In this document: piece by piece, positions 58,739 to 64,000 of the stretch
How positions within the stretch are numbered: the first letter of the stretch is position 1
How the letters are laid out: every line of letters begins with the position of its first letter
DNA from: Streptomyces eurythermus
GTDB lineage: Bacteria > Actinomycetota > Actinomycetes > Streptomycetales > Streptomycetaceae
NCBI RefSeq assembly: GCF_014649115.1
Contig: NZ_BMSK01000007.1
Coordinates: 1-64,000 of the forward strand
DNA length: 64,000 nt
Direction of reading: 5' to 3'
Notes under the pieces: generated by a model
Told to the model about the DNA's origin: nothing
Seen by the model: the letters and a program-made list of their open reading frames with translations, nothing else
Database searches by the model: none
Position numbers and translations under genes: made by a program

Positions 58739-60829
58739 ATGACCGTGGCCGAGGAGACCGAGGTGACGCTGGAGGTCGGCCAGCGGACGGAACTGCCCGC
58801 CCTGCCCGACCCGGCCGGGCCCCACCGCGAACGCGAGATGCACGCCATCCTGGAGATCGGGGTCCGCGGCCCGTCCGGCGCGCCGCACGCCACCCCCGCC
58901 CCCGGCACCGGCTCCGCCCTCGCCGAGGTGCTGATCGTCGACACCTCCCGCTCGATGCTCCACCCCCCGGCGAAACTCCACGCGGCCAAGGACGCCACCG
59001 TCGCCGCCGTCCGGATGCTGCCCTTCGGCACCGCCTTCGCCGTCCTCGCCGGACGGTTCGACGCCACCGTGGTCCACCCCGGCCCCGGCCGCCAGGTGCT
59101 CGCCGTCGCCCGGCCCGGCGAACGCGAGGCCGCCGAACGCGCGGTCCGCCTCCTGGACGCGGACGGCGGCACCGCCATCGGCGCCTGGCTCGACCTCGCC
59201 CGGCGGCTGCTCAAGGACCAGCCCGCACCCGTCAAACACGTCCTGCTGCTCACCGACGGCCGCAACGAGCACGACCACCGCTCCCGCCGGCCGCTGGAGA
59301 CCGTCCTCGACGCCTGCGCGGGCCAGTTCGTCTGCGACGCCTGGGGCATCGGCGACGACTGGGACGCCGAACTGCTGCTGGCCATCACCCGGCGGCTGCA
59401 CGGCCGCGCCCGCGCCGTCCGCCGGGAGTCCGAACTCACCGCCGCCTACGAGGAACTGATCGCCGGGCTGCTCGGCACGGCGGTGCCCGAACTGCGCATC
59501 CGGCTCACCCCGACCACCCCCGGCACGGTGATCCGCCAGGTGAAGCAGGTCGTGCCGAACGAACAGGAGCTGCGACCCGTCCCGGCCGGCCCCGGCGGAC
59601 GCGCCGCGGAGTACGTCACCCGGGCCTGGGGCGACGAGGTACGGCACTTCCAGGTCGTCCTGACCGCCGACCCCGCCGGCCGGGAGAGCGGCGAGGAACT
59701 CCAGCTGGCCGCCGTGGAGATCGTCGTACCCGGCGTACGGCGCCCGCTGCGGCTGCCGCCGCCCCGGCCCATCCTGGTGCGCTGGACCGACGATCCGCTC
59801 GACGCCTCCCGGCAGCATCCCGGGGTCCGCCGGCACGAGCTGTACCAGCGGGCGAGCGCCGCCGTCGCCCAGGCGTACCGGGCCTGGCTGCGCGGCGCGG
59901 ACGGCCGGGAGACGGCGGACCGCGAACTCGCCCGCGCCCTCGCCCTCGCCGCCGAGCTGGGCGACGCCCAACTGCTCGGCGCGCTCCGCCTCATCGAGTC
60001 CGCCCCCGGCACCGGCCGCGTCCGCCCCGGCCTGAAGGACGTCGACTGGCAGCACCTCATCCTCTCCAGCGCCCTGACGACACCTCCGGAGCCGCCCTCG
60101 GGGGAGGGCCGGAGGGGGCCTGCGGGTGCGGGCGCGGGGCGTGGGGGCACGGCGGGGGAGAGGGGGCAGGCGGCAGGGGTGTCCGGGACGGCGGGCCCGG
60201 CGGGGAGGGCGGTGGGGCGGCCGGTGGCGCCGGAATCCGGTGACCCCGGGAGCCGTGACGGCGGCGGGGCGGCCGTGACCGGGGTGGGTGGCGGCGGTAC
60301 GGGCGGGGGTGGTGCGGTTTCGGGTGGTGCGGTTCCGGGTGCGGGCCGGGGTGGTGTGGCCCCGGACGGCGTGGGGTCGGGTGGTGCGGGCCGGGGTGGT
60401 GTGGTCCCGGACGGGGTGGGGCCGGGTGGGGCGGCACCGGCCGGTGCGGGTTCCGGCGGTGCGGGTTCCGGCGGTGCGGGGCTGGTTGACGCGAGCCTTG
60501 CCGGGTCGGGGCCGGGCGGGGAAGGTCCGGCCGACGCGGACCCTGCCGACCGGAGCCCGGACTACGCGGCGCCGGACTACGCGGCGCCGGACCACGCGGC
60601 GCCGGGCGGCATGGGCGCGGACCGGGCCGGAACGCCCGGATCGCCGGGGCCGGGTGCCGTACGGGCCGCCGGTGCCGGTGCCGTGCCCCGTCCGGGCGCC
60701 GCCGGTCCCGCCCTGCCCGTCCGGCCCGACGGGCTGATCGAGTGCCCGGAGTGCCGCTGGCTCGGCCCGGCCGACTCCGTCTACTGCGGAGGCGACTGCG
60801 GGCGGCTGCTGAGAGGGGCGTCGGCATGA
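58739..60829 (+). CDS. VWA-domain protein with Gly-rich linker and C-terminal zinc ribbon
   Basis: 696 residues. The von Willebrand A domain (about 60-230) has the MIDAS motif DTSRS at 68-72, the Thr in DGGTAIGAW and the Asp in LLLTDGRNEH. A middle domain is followed by about 190 residues of Gly/Ala/Pro low complexity (encoded about 60090-60680), with repeats such as GAGRGGVAPDGVGSGG and the triplet DYAAPDYAAPDHAAP. The end is a zinc ribbon, CPECRWLGPADSVYCGGDC. It is likely the phospho-target or scaffold of the upstream kinase. Its stop overlaps the next start (ATGA). Confidence 0.82.
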   Translation: MTVAEETEVTLEVGQRTELPALPDPAGPHREREMHAILEIGVRGPSGAPHATPAPGTGSALAEVLIVDTSRSMLHPPAKLHAAKDATVAAVRMLPFGTAFAVLAGRFDATVVHPGPGRQVLAVARPGEREAAERAVRLLDADGGTAIGAWLDLARRLLKDQPAPVKHVLLLTDGRNEHDHRSRRPLETVLDACAGQFVCDAWGIGDDWDAELLLAITRRLHGRARAVRRESELTAAYEELIAGLLGTAVPELRIRLTPTTPGTVIRQVKQVVPNEQELRPVPAGPGGRAAEYVTRAWGDEVRHFQVVLTADPAGRESGEELQLAAVEIVVPGVRRPLRLPPPRPILVRWTDDPLDASRQHPGVRRHELYQRASAAVAQAYRAWLRGADGRETADRELARALALAAELGDAQLLGALRLIESAPGTGRVRPGLKDVDWQHLILSSALTTPPEPPSGEGRRGPAGAGAGRGGTAGERGQAAGVSGTAGPAGRAVGRPVAPESGDPGSRDGGGAAVTGVGGGGTGGGGAVSGGAVPGAGRGGVAPDGVGSGGAGRGGVVPDGVGPGGAAPAGAGSGGAGSGGAGLVDASLAGSGPGGEGPADADPADRSPDYAAPDYAAPDHAAPGGMGADRAGTPGSPGPGAVRAAGAGAVPRPGAAGPALPVRPDGLIECPECRWLGPADSVYCGGDCGRLLRGASA

Positions 60830-61950
60830 ACCCCGGAAACGCGGGGACACCCGGCGCGGGCGCGGGCGCCGGCTCACCCGGCCATCCACCGTTCGCACCG
60901 TCCCCGCAGCACCAACAGGCGCCCCGCTCCCCGGAGTTGTCGACCCGCCGCACCGACCGCCGTACGCCCGGCCGATGGCCCAGGACACTCGCCCGGCTCG
61001 TCTCCCGGCTCACCGGAACCGGCACCCGGCCCCCCGACGGCGGCAGCACCACCGCGCGCGACCTGGCCCTCCGGCACCGCCTGCTGCTCGCCCTGTCGGC
61101 CCTGCTCACCCTGTCGCTGTTCGTGTCGTACCAGGGCGTGCACGACGACGCGGACCCGCTGCGCACCTCCACCGCCCCGGCCGTGCTGTCCCTGGACACC
61201 GCGCTGTACGCGCTCGGCCAGGCCCAGCGGGACGCCGCCCAGCCCGCCCCGACGAGCGACTTCCAGAAGCAGATCTCGGTCGCCGTGCAGAGCCTCGCCG
61301 CCGCCGCGGCCGACGACGACCTCGGCGGGCCCGGGGGCCGGCAGGCCCTGCAGACGGTGGCCGGTCTGATCACCGTCTACGCCGACAAGGTTCAGCGGTC
61401 CCAACTCCAGCCGGATGGAAGCGTCTTGCGCGAGGCGTACCTCAGCTACGCCACCAGCGTGCTGACGGAGAAGGGCTCCGGCATACAGGACCGGCTGAAG
61501 GCCCTGCAACGGCAGCAGCGCGCCGCCGTGCACCGGCAGACCTCCTTCGGCCCGCTGCTGTGGCTCGCCTGGAGCGTCACCCTGCTGCTCGCCCTCGCCC
61601 TGACCGCGGCGCTGCTGGAGACCCAGCGCTTCCTGCGCCGCCGCTTCCGGCGCCGCTACAACCGGCACCTCATCGCCGCCGGGCTGCTGTCGCTCGCCGG
61701 TGTCGCCGTCACCGCGCTGTTCACCGTGTGGACGCAGGCGGGGATGACCGACACCCGTACCCTGCTCGACCGCCCGCTGTCCGGGCGGCTCATCCCCGAC
61801 GCGGGGCGGCACACCGCCTCGTACCTGGCCGGCACCGGCTTCCGCGCGGCGGCGGCGGTGTGGATCCTGATAGGAGGCGCCTTGCTGATGGCACTGGCCG
61901 AGACGGGCCTCAGGCGGCACATCGACGACTACCGGTTCAGGCCCCGGTGA
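60826..61950 (+). CDS. Four-helix membrane protein of the PknG-type operon
   Basis: 374 residues. After a basic, Pro-rich cytoplasmic tail there are about four membrane helices: LLLALSALLTLSLFVSYQGV near 86-105, then a large extracytoplasmic region rich in Ala/Gln/Asp, then LLWLAWSVTLLLALALTAAL near 245, IAAGLLSLAGVAVTALFTVW near 280 and a last one near 350 (AAAVWILIGGALLMALAE). No enzymatic motif. It overlaps both neighbours by 4 nt, so it is probably made in fixed ratio with them, perhaps as a sensor or anchor for the kinase. Confidence 0.78.
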   Translation: MNPGNAGTPGAGAGAGSPGHPPFAPSPQHQQAPRSPELSTRRTDRRTPGRWPRTLARLVSRLTGTGTRPPDGGSTTARDLALRHRLLLALSALLTLSLFVSYQGVHDDADPLRTSTAPAVLSLDTALYALGQAQRDAAQPAPTSDFQKQISVAVQSLAAAAADDDLGGPGGRQALQTVAGLITVYADKVQRSQLQPDGSVLREAYLSYATSVLTEKGSGIQDRLKALQRQQRAAVHRQTSFGPLLWLAWSVTLLLALALTAALLETQRFLRRRFRRRYNRHLIAAGLLSLAGVAVTALFTVWTQAGMTDTRTLLDRPLSGRLIPDAGRHTASYLAGTGFRAAAAVWILIGGALLMALAETGLRRHIDDYRFRPR

Positions 61951-63260
61951 GCGCGCACCCCGGCGGCCCGGCGACGGCCGCCCCCGGCCCCGGGCCCCGC
62001 CGCTCCCGCCGTCCGGCCCGCGTGGTCACCGTGGTGGTGAGCTGCCTGGCCGTCCTGGCGGCGGTGGCCGTGGTGGGCGTACGCGCCCTCGGGAACGAGC
62101 CGTCCGTCACCCTGCTGGCCAACTGGACCGGCGGCGACGAGCGCCACTTCCGCGAGGCGGTCGTCGAACCCTTCGAGCGCGAGTACCGCATCCGCGTCGA
62201 CTACCAGGGCAGCAACGCCGAGAGCCAGGTGCTCGGCGCCGATGTCGAGGCCGGCACACCGCCCGACGTGGTGGTGCTCACCGGTCCCGGCGAACTCGCC
62301 GAGTACGCCCGGCAGAAGCACCTCGTGCCACTGGAGAACCTGGTGCGCCGCGAGGACTTCGGCCCGTCCTGGGCCACCCCGCTGGCGGACGGGCACGTGT
62401 ACTGGTTCCCGCTGAAGGCCGACCTGAAGAGCATCGTCTGGTACCCGGCCGGCCTCGGCGAACGGGAGTTGCGGGACGCCGTGCGCCGGCCGGCCGCGTG
62501 GTGCCTCGGCATGGGCTCCGGCGCCACGAGCGGCTGGCCCGGCACCGACTGGATCGAGGACATCCTGCTCCAGCGCCACGGCCCCGCCGTCTACGAACGC
62601 TGGGCGAGCGGCGACCTGTCCTGGCGGTCCCCGCAGGTGAGGTCCGCCTGGACGGCCTGGCGCGACCTGATCGGCGCCGGCGGCGACGCGGGCCTGGTCC
62701 GGCGGGCCCTGAAGACCCCGTACCAGTCGGCGTCGGATCCGGTCGCCGCCCGCCCGCGCGGCTGCACGCTGGAGCACCAGGCGTCGTTCATCCGCGGCCG
62801 GCCCGCCTGGCGGCAGACCGACGGCCGCTACGTCTCCTCCGCCGAGCTGCTCCTCGGGACCGCCCCGCGCGCCTGGGAGGTCTCCGGGGACCTCGTCGCC
62901 CTGCTGCACGACACCCCGCAGGCCCGGAAGCTGATCCGCTACCTGGCCTCGGCCGACGCCCAACGGGCCTGGAACGAGGGGGAGTCCGGCTTCTCCGTGC
63001 ACGCCGGTCTGCCGCCCGCCGCCGACGGCTCAGGATCCGCCTGGCACCGCTCCCTCGCCCGCGTCCTGCGCGACGGGAAGGCGGCGCACTGCTTCGACGC
63101 CTCCGACGCCATGCCGCCCGCGGTGCGCGACGCGTTCGCCGAGGCGGCCGTCGAATTCCTCGCCCACCCCGACCGCTTGGACCGGCTGCTGGGCTCCCTG
63201 GACACCCTCAGCGGCACCCGGGACCTGACCTGGCTGCCGTCGGTGTGCGACCGGACGTAG
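61947..63260 (+). CDS. Membrane-anchored extracellular solute-binding-like protein
   Basis: 437 residues. A basic start and one membrane helix (VVTVVVSCLAVLAAVAVVGV) precede a family 1 solute-binding fold: LLANWTGGDERHFREAVVEP, VLGADVEAGTPPDVVVLTGP and ADGHVYWFPLKADLKSIVWY. No lipobox Cys and no permease genes are nearby, so it may be a sensor rather than part of an importer. The GTG overlaps the previous stop as GTGA; this is the last gene of the operon, followed by a strong terminator. A sugar or other ligand signal to the kinase is inferred. Confidence 0.8.
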   Translation: MSAHPGGPATAAPGPGPRRSRRPARVVTVVVSCLAVLAAVAVVGVRALGNEPSVTLLANWTGGDERHFREAVVEPFEREYRIRVDYQGSNAESQVLGADVEAGTPPDVVVLTGPGELAEYARQKHLVPLENLVRREDFGPSWATPLADGHVYWFPLKADLKSIVWYPAGLGERELRDAVRRPAAWCLGMGSGATSGWPGTDWIEDILLQRHGPAVYERWASGDLSWRSPQVRSAWTAWRDLIGAGGDAGLVRRALKTPYQSASDPVAARPRGCTLEHQASFIRGRPAWRQTDGRYVSSAELLLGTAPRAWEVSGDLVALLHDTPQARKLIRYLASADAQRAWNEGESGFSVHAGLPPAADGSGSAWHRSLARVLRDGKAAHCFDASDAMPPAVRDAFAEAAVEFLAHPDRLDRLLGSLDTLSGTRDLTWLPSVCDRT

Positions 63261-63296
63261 CGGCCCGGCACGGGACAGGAGGGCGGGCATTGGAAA

Positions 63297-63337
63297 GGGG
63301 GCGTTGCGGGCCGCTCGTGGTGGCCCGCAACGCCCCC
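63297..63337. terminator. Perfect 16-bp bidirectional terminator
   Basis: GGGGGCGTTGCGGGCC (63297-63312) pairs perfectly with GGCCCGCAACGCCCCC (63322-63337), with a 9-nt loop. It lies between the end of the kinase operon and the convergent trypsin gene. Confidence 0.85.
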
Positions 63338-63375
63338 CGGCACATCCCCGAGGGGTACTCGGGAAGTCTTCCGGG

Positions 63376-64000
63376 TTACGAGTTGACCTGCGCGGTCACC
63401 AGGTCCGAGAAGGTGGTCAGCCGGGTGTAGACACCCGGGTAACCGGCCTCCGCGCACCCCTCGCCCCAGGAAGTGATCCCTGCCAGGACGCCCCCGATGA
63501 GCAGGGGACCGCCGCTGTCGCCCTGGCAGGTGTCCACGCCGCCGGAGGAGTATCCGGCGCACACCATGTCGGACTGGACGAAGTCCGACCCGTAGGAGGA
63601 ACGGCAGCTGGAATCGGACACGATCGGCACGGTCGCGGTCCGCAGCTGGTTGGAGGAGCTGCCGTTCTCCGAGGTGGTCCCCCAGCCGAGGATGCGGGCC
63701 GAGGTGCCGGCCGCGTAGACGCTCGTCTGCGAGGAGGAGACGTACTTGGCCGTGGTGTACGGCATCGACGTCGACAAGGTCAGCACGGCCACGTCGTCGC
63801 CGTTGGTGGCGTCCGTGTAACCCGGGTTGATCCAGATCCTGCTGACCCGGCTCACCGTGCCGTTGGTGCCGTTGAGGTAGGTCCGGCCCCCGACCACGCG
63901 GACGCTGCTCGTGGTCTCGCCGACCATACAGTGCGCGGCGGTGACGACCTTGGTGGGTGACACCAGGGTGCCGCCGCAGAACTGGTTCTGGGACGCGTCC
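63376..64000 (-). CDS. Trypsin-like secreted serine protease (5' end beyond the window)
   Basis: The frame is open to the right edge; 208 codons are visible. It reads FCGGTLVSPTKVVTAAHC (catalytic His), GDDVAVLTLSTSM (Asp) and DTCQGDSGGPLLIGG (Ser), then GITSWGEGCAEAGYPGVYTR. The cysteines pair as in chymotrypsin-family enzymes, and the Asp in DTCQGDSGG predicts trypsin specificity for Lys/Arg. It resembles S. griseus trypsin. The signal peptide and propeptide must lie outside. It shares the terminator at 63297-63337. Confidence 0.92.
   Translation of the reverse strand, partial: DASQNQFCGGTLVSPTKVVTAAHCMVGETTSSVRVVGGRTYLNGTNGTVSRVSRIWINPGYTDATNGDDVAVLTLSTSMPYTTAKYVSSSQTSVYAAGTSARILGWGTTSENGSSSNQLRTATVPIVSDSSCRSSYGSDFVQSDMVCAGYSSGGVDTCQGDSGGPLLIGGVLAGITSWGEGCAEAGYPGVYTRLTTFSDLVTAQVNS

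Overview
This window is high-GC actinobacterial chromosome and almost certainly Streptomyces. Codon third positions are nearly all G or C, GTG and TTG starts are common, and several genes have TAGNNT-type -10 boxes exactly 7 nt before the start codon, so their mRNAs are probably leaderless. One protein closely matches what I recall of the S. coelicolor alditol oxidase AldO. I see no rRNA, tRNA, CRISPR, prophage or integrase. The only mobile DNA is the tail of an IS481-type transposase at the left edge, joined to a broken ThuA-domain gene.

Layout. 0-6 kb: IS/ThuA remnant, a PEP-mutase-family enzyme, two small secreted proteins, a MerR regulator fused to a sliding-clamp-like domain, and a carboxylesterase. 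6-7.4 kb: homocysteine methyltransferase (mmuM) followed by a tandem array made from its own 3' end. 7.6-25.8 kb: a plant-polysaccharide block with GH43 arabinofuranosidase, GH43 exo-galactanase with a ricin-type lectin domain, PL4 rhamnogalacturonan lyase, CE12 acetylesterase, a DUF2264 protein, a GH2 beta-galactosidase, a sugar ABC importer and a ROK regulator; a small lyase/hydrolase/TetR group and a secreted nuclease-fold/jacalin protein sit inside it. 26-34 kb: aldO, a 2-hydroxyacid dehydrogenase, a rearranged flavin-split-barrel pseudogene, an uncharacterised radical SAM enzyme, a 23-codon gene with its own strong promoter, rsgA, an Ada/AlkA fusion, ogt and a DUF523 protein. 34-45 kb: hydrolase/TetR pair, SGNH esterase, TrmB/LuxR regulator, PP2C-like protein, poxB, an RsbW-like ATPase and a DUF2637 membrane protein. 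45-53 kb: iron-regulated FhuF-like reductase, GntR regulator, a 20-21 bp minisatellite, PucR regulator, a xanthine dehydrogenase locus collapsed to one hybrid ORF, and a purine permease. 53-64 kb: SRPBCC gene with another 3'-end-derived array, polysaccharide deacetylase, a tightly coupled five-gene operon built around a PknG-type kinase, and a partial trypsin.

How genes may work together. The 7.6-25.8 kb block reads as a secreted system for pectic rhamnogalacturonan-I and arabinogalactan side chains: secreted lyase, esterase and exo-glycosidases release sugars, the ABC importer takes up galactosides, and the cytoplasmic GH2 hydrolyses them under ROK control. PucR, the xdh relic and the permease are the remains of a purine-catabolism locus. 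The 54.7-63.3 kb operon couples a trypsin-fold protein, PknG-like kinase, VWA protein, membrane protein and solute-binding-like protein by 4-nt overlaps or a short gap, which suggests one envelope-signalling complex.

The most unusual features are: tandem repeats derived from gene 3' ends at three separate loci; the in-frame collapse of an xdh operon; the 23-codon gene with a hairpin over the rsgA Shine-Dalgarno; a probably dead AlkA domain; and a perfect 9+9 bp palindrome carrying both -10 boxes of a divergent promoter.
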